Source: Saturnia japonica (taxonomy: Eukaryota; Arthropoda; Insecta; Lepidoptera; Saturniidae). From it: a stretch of DNA of 64,000 nucleotides. The position numbers were made by a program, and so were the translations under genes. Positions within the stretch are counted from its first letter, which is position 1, and every line of letters begins with the position of its first letter. Location of the stretch: the NCBI GenBank assembly GCA_033032175.1, contig CM065321.1, positions 9,446,501-9,510,500 of the forward strand, in the 5' to 3' direction. The notes under the pieces were generated by a model that was not told the origin of the DNA, made no database searches, and saw only the letters and a list, made by a program, of their open reading frames with translations. Positions 42,901-52,040 of the stretch are shown here, piece after piece.

Positions 42901-45206
42901 AAATCAAACCTTCAAATCGAGTATGCACTAAACGTTCTATCTTAAGTGAAATCGCGCGAATTTTCGATCCGTTAGGATTTTTATCTCCTATTACAATTCA
43001 AGCTAAATGTTTGATTCAAAAGCTTTGGATTCTAGGTGTTGGCTGGGATCAAACTCCACCGGATGAAATCGTCAATACTTGGAGCATATATCGAAATCAA
43101 ATGCCACTATTGTCGCAACTAAAAATACCTCGTAAACTCATATGTCCAAATGTAAAATCGTGTGAACTAATCGGCTTTTGTGACAGCTCTGAAAATGCGT
43201 TGGGTACAGTGTTCTATATGCGTGTTACTAATTCCGTTGGTAAAATTCACGTATTCGAGGTTTACTCCAAAGCTCGTGTCGCACCTCTAAAACGTATTTC
43301 GTTACCACGTCTCGAGCTCTGTGCAGCCGTAATGCTTGCAGACTTATATAAATTCCTACGCGATACTTACCTCTCTCGTATTAAAATTGACGCTGTCTAC
43401 TTCTGGTCAGATTCGACAATTGTTCTTTCGTGGTTACGCTCTCATTCTTCACGGTGGTCAACATTCGTCGCTAATCGTGTTAGCCACATACAAGACATTA
43501 CACCCATCGAATGCTGGAACCATGTTCCCTCAAGCGAGAATCCTGCTGACATCTGTTCTAGAGGTCAATTCCTCAGAGAATTGCTTCACAATACGTTATG
43601 GTGGGCGGGACCGTATTGGTTACATGAAAATCCAGAATCTTGGTCAGTATGTTCAGTTAGCTTATCACACGAAGATAAAGCCATTGTTGAGAGTGAAGCT
43701 CGTAAACCAATAGTTCTAACATCAAAAAATATCGCTAAAGTTGATCCTAACATTTTTGATAATCTTTTAAACCGCTTCTCGTCTTTGCAAAAAATTGTTA
43801 GGATATTAGCTTACATCTATCGTTTCATTAACAAATGTAGACATTTAAATTTTAATAATTACAAGTTTATCAATAATTTTGAGCGACACAATGCTTTGAT
43901 GCAATTAGTAAAACATGTACAAGGTACTACATTTTCAGGAGAAATCATTAACCTAAAGTTAAATAAGCCGTTATCAAAACATTTTCGTAAACTTAATCCT
44001 TTTATCGATAAACTAGGTGTACTCAGGGTGGGTGGCAGAATTTCTCGTTCGGGCTTAGAATATACACAAAAGCACCCTGCTCTCTTACCGCCTAACCATC
44101 CTTTTACATTTCTAGTAATTGATTTTATACATCACAGTTATTTACATCCGGGAATTAATACTACTCAATATTTGCTTCTACAGCAATTCTGGATAGTATC
44201 CGCAAAACGCACTATTCGTCATCGTCTCGCTAAATGTATCAAATGCTACCGCGTGAATCCAAAGCCTTTGCAGCCCTTTATGGCAGAACTTCCATCGTAC
44301 CGTGTAAATCAAATAAAACCATTTTGTATCGTTGGCGTTGACTTTGGTGGACCCTTTCGCATAAAACTTGGACCACATCGAGGTGCTAAGATCGACAAAG
44401 CTTATCTTTGTTTATTCGTTTGTCTCGCAACCAAAGCAGTACACCTCGAGGTGGTATCTACTCTTTCGACGGACGGATTTATCGCTGCACTTCGGCGCTT
44501 TGTAGCACGTCGCGGCCGATGTAACATAATTCATGCTGACTGCGGTACCAACTTTATAGGAGCTAGAAATCAACTTTCATCTCTTATGCAACATGCTTCC
44601 AATGCAGAAAAGATTGAATTTAAATTTAACCCACCGTCAGCTCCTCATTTTGGTGGTATATGGGAAATACAAATTAAAGCGGCTAAATCTCATTTACTTC
44701 GAGTGGTCGGTGATCAAATCTTAACTTTTGAAGAACTTACGACTTTATTCGTCCAAATTGAAGCTGTTTTAAATTCGCGACCTCTATGTTCCATTAGCTC
44801 CGATCCAAATGACTTATCAGTTTTAACGCCAGGACATTTTCTTACTTTAGAGCCTTTAACTATTGTTCCTGATGATGATCTATCTAATGTTAAACTAAAT
44901 CGACTTCACCGCTGGCAGTTGATACAATCTTTTCATCAGAGTTTCTGGTCCAGATGGAAACACGAATATCTAAATTCTCTTACACAACGCGCTAAATGGA
45001 CCAAAAATTCTAAACCACTACAAATCGGTTCAATGGTAATTATCAAGGACGATAATCGCACTCCACTGCAATGGCCTCTTGCCAGAGTTGTGGATCTTCT
45101 GCCTGGTACTGATGGCATTCCTCGTATTGCATTAGTTAAAACCACAAACAATCATACGATTCAACGACCGTTAGTTAAGTTATGTCCTCTACCGCTAGAA
45201 GACTAA
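39999..45206 (+). CDS. BEL/Pao Gag-Pol polyprotein, copy 2
   Basis: Unbroken 1735-codon frame with the domain order of copy 1: Gag with DUF1759-like region; zinc knuckles from C368; DTG protease at 481-483; reverse transcriptase YIDD at 885-888; A17/RNase H region; integrase with HHCC and DDE (D1448, D1514, likely E1556); DUF5641-like C terminus. At the sites where the copies differ, copy 2 usually has what I recall as the family-typical residue, for example W in LGLRWDP and P in IKPFC. The first zinc knuckle reads CPYCNQAH (copy 1: CPYCNQGH), which keeps the ligands. Together with its full primer-binding site this makes copy 2 the better candidate for an active element. Expression is not shown by sequence. 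Confidence 0.95.
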   Translation: MMPILRKHTTRKMPSLTKAKSTSFEQSHTIQDLASLRRKRTIAIKRLAKALEIGTLAIEDPSHSDLFLSYHQDVKEITSSFENAHVTILDLIDNSDDNENEIQEHFDDMYYRILSIHRKLTKSESNQSHRTSSQNIRLPKIVLPNFGGNIKQWPEYFDTFNALIHNSTSLTDTEKFHYLISSLSGDALLVVKAYPMTHEHYHDAYNSLIARYKCKRTLAFSCWRDILNIDFKYINAREFQKSLDLFEENLSILKTINLPVANWDFVLVYHILSKLDKDIRRSFEEKYSDIELPSYDQLKSFLRSKCETMLRDTHFSESNEVIKYPPKHRHVSNQYKHVATSQALVVASEKYDKKSVVDNKIDSFSGKCPYCNQAHAITSCQEFLNKSLDDRQLIAKQKNWCFNCLKSLHQLKNCHSIFSCRKCKHKHHTLLHRDNSNNEPKHIGSTLVSRSQPNITVLLATAIVQILDASGNMQSFRALFDTGSQSSFITESAIQKLNLKSVKTIANVSGLGDAAAPIIGDVVCSVGTDGRVLYKLNMHVISKICGDQPIAQLNTSGWSHIKSLSLADPGFDIPGPIDLLFAADVFAESILNQHIKGGSNQPTAFNSIFGWILLGKTCISSSTLLHTLPDIDNELNALVQRFWELDSVPSSSILTPDELLCEQKFKSDHTRDESGRYMVRIPFKTGSEPTFDGSRDVALRRFHAIERRLSRDPDLHSQYADFMSDYIESGHMSLVPVNEMGRGKYYIPHHCVLRPESKTTRLRVVFDGSAKDLNSRSLNDTQFIGQKLQPNILSILLRFREHNVVFMADARQMYRQILIAPDHRDYQRIFWRSSSSEILREYRLNTVTYGLSSSPYLACRTLRQLAEDEGDNYRLAKEIILSDVYIDDVITGFSSLELAQDAKSQVVALFDLGGFKLRKWVSNNPQLLSNLPSEDCLTGSVSLDNTETQTLKVLGLRWDPTVDAFLFEIKPSNRVCTKRSILSEIARIFDPLGFLSPITIQAKCLIQKLWILGVGWDQTPPDEIVNTWSIYRNQMPLLSQLKIPRKLICPNVKSCELIGFCDSSENALGTVFYMRVTNSVGKIHVFEVYSKARVAPLKRISLPRLELCAAVMLADLYKFLRDTYLSRIKIDAVYFWSDSTIVLSWLRSHSSRWSTFVANRVSHIQDITPIECWNHVPSSENPADICSRGQFLRELLHNTLWWAGPYWLHENPESWSVCSVSLSHEDKAIVESEARKPIVLTSKNIAKVDPNIFDNLLNRFSSLQKIVRILAYIYRFINKCRHLNFNNYKFINNFERHNALMQLVKHVQGTTFSGEIINLKLNKPLSKHFRKLNPFIDKLGVLRVGGRISRSGLEYTQKHPALLPPNHPFTFLVIDFIHHSYLHPGINTTQYLLLQQFWIVSAKRTIRHRLAKCIKCYRVNPKPLQPFMAELPSYRVNQIKPFCIVGVDFGGPFRIKLGPHRGAKIDKAYLCLFVCLATKAVHLEVVSTLSTDGFIAALRRFVARRGRCNIIHADCGTNFIGARNQLSSLMQHASNAEKIEFKFNPPSAPHFGGIWEIQIKAAKSHLLRVVGDQILTFEELTTLFVQIEAVLNSRPLCSISSDPNDLSVLTPGHFLTLEPLTIVPDDDLSNVKLNRLHRWQLIQSFHQSFWSRWKHEYLNSLTQRAKWTKNSKPLQIGSMVIIKDDNRTPLQWPLARVVDLLPGTDGIPRIALVKTTNNHTIQRPLVKLCPLPLED

Positions 45207-45388
45207 CTTAAATCGCTTAAATTCATTATATCTATGTATTTATATGTATCTATATTTTATATATTATTTTATCGTATATCTATTCTAATATATCGTAGTG
45301 TTTTTACCGTTCTTATCGTATCTACCGATCCTTGTTCCCCAATTGATCATTTGACCAGAAAATACCATAGGCATTTTGGTGGGCGGGA
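45207..45388 (+). promoter_or_regulatory. 3' untranslated region with polypurine tract, copy 2
   Basis: 182 bases ending in GGTGGGCGGGA (45378-45388) directly against the 3' LTR, as in copy 1. Confidence 0.8.
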
Positions 45389-45717
45389 TGTTTCGTACTC
45401 ATATAAAACCTTATTATCAATACTCGATGGGACTGGCAAACGCAGCTGACAGCTGTCATGCTTTATGTACTCGTCGAATATTGGAGCTCTTATCGCGAGG
45501 CACGCAACAAGAATCGCTGTGCAAAACCGAATCTGAATTCGTATGGTGACCTGAATCGTGTCGGTGGATATCATCGTAAGTGTTGGAGCAGTCCAAGGTA
45601 CGTGAGAGCATTGTATTTGTTCCAGTGCTATCTAGTTTTTGAACATCGTTTTTTACCGTATCGAAATTACCCAGTGTAGCTAAGCCACCGCTATTTCGGT
45701 TTGGTGCGGATGCTACA
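45389..45717 (+). repeat. BEL/Pao copy 2, 3' LTR
   Basis: 329 bp, two differences from its 5' LTR. Followed by TACTT, the right target duplication. Confidence 0.95.
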
Positions 45718-45722
45718 TACTT

Positions 45723-47498
45723 AGAATATCGGTTACAATGAAAAAAATTATGTAATTTAAAATATTTAGATAATAGAAGAGTGAAAAAGGAAATAAAATT
45801 ATTATACAACAATTTCAAATATTAATATTTTTATACAACGACAGCAATATAATTTAGTTCGATTTCTCTCTTGCATCAAAATCATATAAATTGAATATTC
45901 ATTTATTACTTAGACCTTAATTTGAATATTGTAAAAAGAAACTTTTTTAATTAGGTCAGATAAATAAAATTTTATAAAAGATTAATTCCTCGTCTGCCTT
46001 TCATATTCAATTACAAAAACTGTATAATAAATTGAGTGTTTCTTATAAAACTCGGAACAGTGAAAATAAGTCTCTCAAGACATAATGCAAAATGGATCAT
46101 TAATGTTGTCAGTTGATTTGTATTATGTAGCTGTAAAGTTCAGGAGTCGTGTATTTGAGAAATTCGAATGCTAGTTAATTACTTGTATGAATTTATAATC
46201 TACTCAGTCAGGTTAGTGTTTTCTGAATTAGTTTCTAGTTTAATGCCTAGAAGTAAACGAATGATTTATAAAGGTATGTCAGGTCATTCTTACACTATTA
46301 TAGATAAATTTGAGTAGCGTTTTGCAACGTGATGTTCGTTCTTTTGTCTTCGAAAGCATGGTTATGTGTCTGATTTAGTTTCGATTATAAATCGAGAAGA
46401 ATGAAATTTTTGTCTCTTCGATAAAGCGTCAGCGCGGGTATGTTAGACTACTTTATCGTCTTTTCTCCATACTTCTTCAAAATTATGTTACATGCATAGG
46501 TAAATCCTTTTTGGTGCACTTTTGGAAGATTGGTAGAGAATGCTTTTAGCATTAAATCTTCTTTTTGTACGCATTGGAAGTTCAAAAACGTATTAATTCT
46601 TTTTATTAAGAGTAAAAATACGAGCGATATCTCGTTGGATTCGTAATAAAATTTAGAATATGTATTGTGAGAAAATTTCAAACTTGCACAAAAGCAATCG
46701 CAAAAGTAATAAACAATTAAGGATTTTTTTTAATGGGGTCTAGTTTTCATTATATTTGTCTCATAAGTTTTAAATATCAGTTTGGTTTTTAATATTTGTA
46801 AGTTTTAAAATCAATAAATAACAACAAACGAATTAACAATAACCAGTCATTTTTTACTAGAAAACTATAAAATGGTTATCCTGTACTTCATATTATGTGA
46901 AGGTCAGTAACTAACTAAGATCAGTCATTCTAGTTTATTAATCCTGAGGACCGAATCGGATTGCCATGGAAACCGGATCTTGGCAAAGAAAGTATCTAGT
47001 ACTGTTTTGTAGCAGAAATAGGTGTGTCTCGACATAATAATAGTAAAATCTGATATATTGCATTGATGTCGTTGTGACAGGAATCTAACTGCAGCAACCA
47101 AGCTCCGCTCGACAACGCAAAAGGGATTAAAGCCGCGTTTTCACTATACGAGTATTCTTGGACCGAGTGCGCTCATACGAGTTACATAGTAGTATTTTAT
47201 AGTAGTCTACTCGGAATTTAGTTGACACGTATATTCCACTTTTTCTTAATTGACACCATGTTGTCTTGATAAAGTGATCCGACTAAGCTCATAAAAATAG
47301 AAACACTGCATTCGTGTTCACTCTTATCGGATGCCGATGTCCGAGTGCGTTTAAATCAAGTGTATTATTTTCTTAAATGATTATTAAAATCCCTCTAAAA
47401 GTGATTGATAAGAGATAAGGTTGTAAATAATAGAAATACAGGCGAATATTTTCGGTACGTTTTGTAAAACTACAAAAGTATAATAATTCCATAATGTA
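45723..47498. other. AT-rich DNA, no gene recognised
   Basis: No coding signature. The motif 'ccgagtgcg' recurs at about 47163 and 47340 within a GC-richer patch (47120-47350) that begins 'gccgcgttttcactatacga'; it may be a decayed repeat. TA at 47497-47498 is the target dinucleotide of the next element. Confidence 0.45.
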
Positions 47499-48801
47499 CA
47501 AGGTGTCCAGAAAGGGTATCGGGTATTTGTAAGTTCAATGAAACAAAAATTATTTGTATGCAATAAAAAAGTTTATTGTTTATTATTAGCATATGAATTG
47601 GAGAATTATTTGGAAAAGATGATGTTATCCAAATGATGACCGTTACGTTGCTGGCACTCTTCTAAACGGAAACGAAGATTGGCGATAACACGTTGACACA
47701 TAGCTATCGATATTGCTGCCATTTCTGACCTGATGTTTTGCTTTAACTGGGTTAGATTCGTCGGATTGTTTTGATAAACCTTACTTTTAAGGTATCCCCA
47801 TGCAAAATAGTCAAGCGGGCTAAGGTCGGGGCTTCTGGGAGGCCAGTTGATGTTACCCCTTCGCGAAATGACTTTATTAGGGAATAATTCGTTAACAACT
47901 TCCACTGAGTCATTTGAGGTATGGCAAGTGGCCCCATCTTGCTGGAACCACGTTCTTGAGTTGAAACCTGCAAACTCCTGCAACTCTGGGACCAAAAAAT
48001 TTCGCAACATATCGCAATAACGGTCACTATTCACATTAATTGCTCGGCCTCGTTGATCTTCATGAAAATAAGGACCAATTATGCCTTTAGCAGACATAGC
48101 GGCCCAAACAACGACCTTTGGGCTATGCAGGGGTCGTTCATGCTTTCGTCTCGGATTCTCCACTGCCCAGTATCGACAATTCTGCTTATTAACATGACCA
48201 TTCAGGTGAAAATTTGCTTCGTCACTGAACAGTATGTTGTTAAAGTTGTTAAATCGCTGCAGCATTTCGTTCGCAAAATTCAGTCGATTAGCATAGTCCG
48301 TATCCTTCAATTCTTGAACCAATTGAATTTTATAGGCTTTTAGATGTAAGTCTTTCTTTAAAATCGAATGTAAAGACGATTTTTTGATGTTCAACGCTTG
48401 GCTTCGCTTTCGGATGGATAAAGACGGATTTTGACGAACCGACGCCTCAACTTCTTCAATTGTTTCTTCATCGCGAACTGAACGAGGACGACCAGAGTTT
48501 TGAATTTTAACTGTCGCATCTGTATTCTCGAACATCCTGATCCATTTCCTAATGCTATCGTCACTTGGCACGTGGCGTGTACGATATTCCGCACGATAGA
48601 GACGTTGAGCAGTCACTATTGAATCACCATTACGATAATACGCTCTTACGCAAAATGCGCGATGCGTCCCCGAGTACTGTTCCATCGTGACTAAAACTCC
48701 ACAAAATGGCGGACGCCACGAACCCCTCCCCGCACCCTTTAGACGCCCCGTTTCGAATATGGCGCGAAAACAAATACCCGATACCCTTTCTGGACACCTT
48801 G
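47499..48801 (-). mobile_element. Complete DD41D Tc1/mariner-superfamily transposon
   Basis: 1303 bp between TA dinucleotides (47497-47498 and 48802-48803). The left end CAAGGTGTCCAGAAAGGGTA (then 12 more bases) is repeated exactly, inverted, at the right end: 32 perfect bases. One uninterrupted transposase gene fills most of the interior. Perfect ends plus an open gene indicate a recent arrival. The class comes from the catalytic spacing (see the gene entry); DD41D elements have been described in insects (rosa, Visitor). Confidence 0.9.
47606..48685 (-). CDS. DD41D transposase, apparently intact
   Basis: Cut-and-paste transposase of 359 residues, minus strand. I chose ATG at 48685 because it lies inside the inverted repeats and begins the family-like N terminus (MEQYSGTHRAF); an upstream ATG at 48877 lies outside the element. 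Order: helix-turn-helix DNA-binding region (about 5-60, with SIRKWIRMFE), GRPRS linker (about 75), second helix-turn-helix, then the catalytic core: FSDEANFHLNGHVNKQ with the first D, HSPKVVVWAAMS, WFQQDGATCHTS with the second D, and WPPRSPDLSPLDYFAWGYLK with the third. Counting from the second D to the D of SPLDY gives 41 residues between, against 34 in true mariners. No stop or frameshift. A spliced promoter or regulator was not seen. Confidence 0.9.
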   Translation of the reverse strand: MEQYSGTHRAFCVRAYYRNGDSIVTAQRLYRAEYRTRHVPSDDSIRKWIRMFENTDATVKIQNSGRPRSVRDEETIEEVEASVRQNPSLSIRKRSQALNIKKSSLHSILKKDLHLKAYKIQLVQELKDTDYANRLNFANEMLQRFNNFNNILFSDEANFHLNGHVNKQNCRYWAVENPRRKHERPLHSPKVVVWAAMSAKGIIGPYFHEDQRGRAINVNSDRYCDMLRNFLVPELQEFAGFNSRTWFQQDGATCHTSNDSVEVVNELFPNKVISRRGNINWPPRSPDLSPLDYFAWGYLKSKVYQNNPTNLTQLKQNIRSEMAAISIAMCQRVIANLRFRLEECQQRNGHHLDNIIFSK

Positions 48802-48803
48802 TA

Positions 48804-50440
48804 CAATAAATATATTTATGTATTTTTCTCTTTCTGAAACTTATACCTTCAACATATTTTTTTAATAGAGATAACATGTTTTTTCTGTAGAGTCTGAATT
48901 TTAGAATAAGTTCAATAAAAAAACGATAAGGTAAAGGTGAATTGAAGGCTAAAAGTGAGGAATTAACAATTTACCTACTGGTTGTTGAAACATAGAAATA
49001 ACATATACGGAACACATGTTAAGGAATAATCAGAGGAGGATCAGATAAAAGAAGAAAGAGTTCAATTCTCTTTGCCTCTGTTAATCAGAACATATTATGA
49101 CAATAGATAGACGTTAATATGGCAATAAGTTATTTTGTATATGTTTACATATAATTATTGTTATATGTATATTTTATAACCTATAAGTTTTGTATTTATA
49201 TAATGATAATGATAATAGTCGATCTCACGATATTGGAAAACTTCCAATGTTACATAAAAAACCCAAAAACAAGTCTTTGCTTTGATGCTAATGTATCTAG
49301 TAAATTGCTGATCATACGAAGATAAAGTACAATACAATTAGACGCACCCTGAATAATGTATTGAATGAAACTTATTTATTATGTAGGTCGCATTCGATTT
49401 CGATTCCCGTTGTGGAAAGTGTTACCTATTTTGACAGGTATTGGTCTTGTTAATCTCCAATGTTCGGTCTTATAAATACGTAAATATAGTACCCATATTT
49501 TTAGTAATAAGCAGCGAGATGGCACTCAGAAACAGTGTTTATTGTAGTCGACTAATTAACTGAGATCTCCATGATCCCAAAGCTCCAGTTAGAATTACTT
49601 CAAGCCCGGTAATTGGCAGAGATGATTGATAGTGGGACCCAATAATACTGGCACAGATGTCGCAAAAAGTTAGTGTTAAGCAAGACAATTTTTAACAAAA
49701 AAGAAAACAAACTTCAATAATTTTGAAGAGTTCCCTTGTGTATCTTTGAAGTTGAAGGTCCAATCCAATTGAAATTAAAGTGGGACTACCTTTGAGGTAT
49801 CCCTTATCCAACAAAAAAATATCCAAATCGGATCATAAACCAAGAAGTTGTGACTGAACATCTTTAAAAAATGTAAAACACGAGCCCAAATTTCAATTGA
49901 ATTTGTACTTGGAATTCCTAACCAAAAGTCAGATATTTGAGAACAAAGTGGCCAGTTCGACAAAACGCAACGCAAATTCTACGTTAAAAAAGATAAAGTT
50001 TTTAATATAAACTATAAAATTTACTGTTAAATAGTACATAATATATAAATGTAGTTGTATTATATATTTCAAAAATATTTTAATTTTTCTATGAAACTAA
50101 ATAATCACAATCTTTGTCCTTCACAAGAATTTAGATTGTCGCCGTTTTCGCATATAAATTTTACTTGAATGTTTTTAAAATATTTGTGATTTAGCTTATT
50201 CATGCACATATGTTTTAGGCGTCTACTGGCATACATAATATAGTATATTATTAAAATAAAGCTTCTGCACACTTGAGAGAACATTTAAACTTTTCCTATT
50301 GCATCTTAATACATATTTGTATAACTGATACATAGATTAAATTATGTTATATTATCAGCGATTTCTTATGTATTCATAGCTTTTTCAGTTAACGTAATTA
50401 TGAAAGATAAACATATAAATGTGAAATATTAAAAGAAAAT
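48804..50440. other. AT-rich DNA, no gene recognised
   Basis: No coding, RNA or repeat signature recognised. Confidence 0.5.
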
Positions 50441-50449
50441 AGTGCAAAA

Positions 50450-50610
50450 ATTGGTTTTGGAAACGTACAAAAGAAAGCAATTTTTTATGGCACAAACTAC
50501 TCGTTCCGGCGTGTCCCGAGTTTTTTCCTGTAAGGTTTAATTTCCTTCGGTAGCGACCTACGTGAAATTGTTGCAAAACGAAAATTTTGGTCTGACGCCA
50601 GATTACAGAG
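50450..50610 (-). repeat. Unclassified dispersed repeat, copy 2 of 2
   Basis: Reverse complement aligns with 19690-19865 over about 160 bases (see that entry). A weaker third relative may sit at 58140-58320, minus strand ('gcaacaatattcacg' and 'ggaaaaagcggaacagg'). Confidence 0.45.
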
Positions 50611-51052
50611 AGACAATTTTATATTTTCAAAACACAATTTCTCGTTGTTTTATAGCTTATAAATTTACGTGAATCGCAGATTTTTTTTTGCTTAAATAAT
50701 TTAATGGAGCTTTTATCAGTTTATTTAGATTTTATGAATTAATTTAAAAAAACCTATTTTTTATTGAAATTGAAATAAATTATATTGATTTAAAATATAA
50801 AGATATACACTTACAAATCAGGTACCTTTACAAGAATAAATATAAGTTATTGTACAAGTATATAGCTTATACATTCAATCTATGTAATTTTTGTTTTTGA
50901 ATTCTTTTACATAACATTGATCGTGTTTACATTGCTGATTCTGAATATATCATAAACAAAAATGTTATTATTCATCAGAAACGTGTGTTTAATACTTTTA
51001 TTCTGTTATTGGAAATCACCTGCGATTTCGTACGCATTATTATAATAAAAAG

Positions 51053-51104
51053 CCTAATAAACTTAAATAACATTACCTAATAAACTTAAATAACATTACC
51101 TAAT
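51053..51104. repeat. Tandem repeat of a 23-bp unit
   Basis: Two exact 23-bp units (51053-51075 and 51076-51098), each starting CCTAATAAACTTAAATAACA, plus the first six bases of a third. Confidence 0.9.
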
Positions 51105-51169
51105 TAAAATAGCCTGAACTTAGCTTTTTATTTGTGAAATTATTTTTAGAATGCACTCAATAGTTCCAG

Positions 51170-51790
51170 AGATTACCGCACCCCATTCATACGACACACC
51201 ATGCCGTGCCGCTAACGAACCCGTGTTGTACTATCATAATTGTTTTCACTTCCCGTAAGTACAATTTATTGTAATTCTCCATTTTCTCCTAAACTACGTG
51301 TCCAAATAACATGCTTTAAAGGGTAAAATTTAATTTCATAAAATTGTCTTTATCATCAAGTAACCTTTGTTCCTCACCAATGCTCATAAGTCACTTTTAT
51401 TATTCAATAAACTTTTGTCACAAAATACTTTATTGTGGCTTATGCATGAGAGATAGGCGCATATCACGAACTTTTTTAGATATATTATGGACCAATATCT
51501 TTTAGAACAATGTATTTACGTGACAATAACCATTACGTCAGCGCACGCGGATAAACCGATCGGGAATACTTCCGCTAACGAATCACTTAACAAAAAAAAA
51601 AAAAAAAATTTAGGGCTAGCTGAGAGCTGTAGCCTATTTTGAGATAGCTTATACTATTTCTCGTGATTTAGGCTATCTATACAAAAATAACTTTACGAAT
51701 CCGAATGGTAATTCCAGAGATTAGCGTGCTTAAACAGACAAAGAAAAAAACTTTTCCACTTTATTAAATTAATAAAAGTATAGATTTATG
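51170..51790 (-). mobile_element. Helitron-like element, decayed
   Basis: Minus-strand copy of the 16005-16986 family. It has 'cacttcccgta', 'ctcctaaactacgtgtccaa', 'gcacgcggataaacc', 'ttccagagattagcgtgctt' and a final 'acttttccactttatt', each with a counterpart there in reverse order. A poly-A of 16 bases interrupts it near 51590-51608. The terminal CTAG is not preserved. Confidence 0.5.
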
Positions 51791-51809
51791 AAATTGTCAA
51801 ATGTCCATC

Positions 51810-52040
51810 ATATCTTTACCGTACTGTGAAACTTTGGAACTATTTCCCCGTCAGTGTATTTCTACTTTGCTATCAATATCGAATGCTTCGAACATAAATA
51901 TGAAGAGACATTTAAACAGACCGGCATGAAAGCGACGCCTGGTGTTAGTTTGTAGACGTTTAGGTAGTCACCCATGTATTTGGATTACAACATGCTTACC
52001 ATCAGGTATAAAGCCGTCACTTTGTGTTAAATAAAAAAGT
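51810..52040 (+). repeat. LINE 3'-end fragment
   Basis: Decayed C-terminal coding end and tail: in one frame 'LW.YFPVSVF' followed by 'agacatttaaacagaccggc' and 'atgcttaccatcaggt'. The 'FPVSVF' step is typical of the last codons of a lepidopteran non-LTR element. A relative lies at 61010-61130. Confidence 0.45.

Larger units (their letters stand above)
39181..45717 (+). mobile_element. Full-length BEL/Pao LTR retrotransposon, copy 2
   Basis: Same 6537-bp length and layout as copy 1. Target duplication TACTT at 39176-39180 and 45718-45722. The two LTRs differ at two of 329 positions (near the 3' end: 'gttcggtgcaga' in the 5' LTR against 'gtttggtgcgga' in the 3' LTR), so it is somewhat older than copy 1. 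Both copies are in the same orientation, 32,381 bp apart. Confidence 0.96.

Noticed and set aside
48686..48877. Longer transposase start at 48877
   Set aside because: It lies outside the inverted repeat of the DD41D element (which ends at 48801), so the extra residues would come from flanking DNA and the repeat itself.
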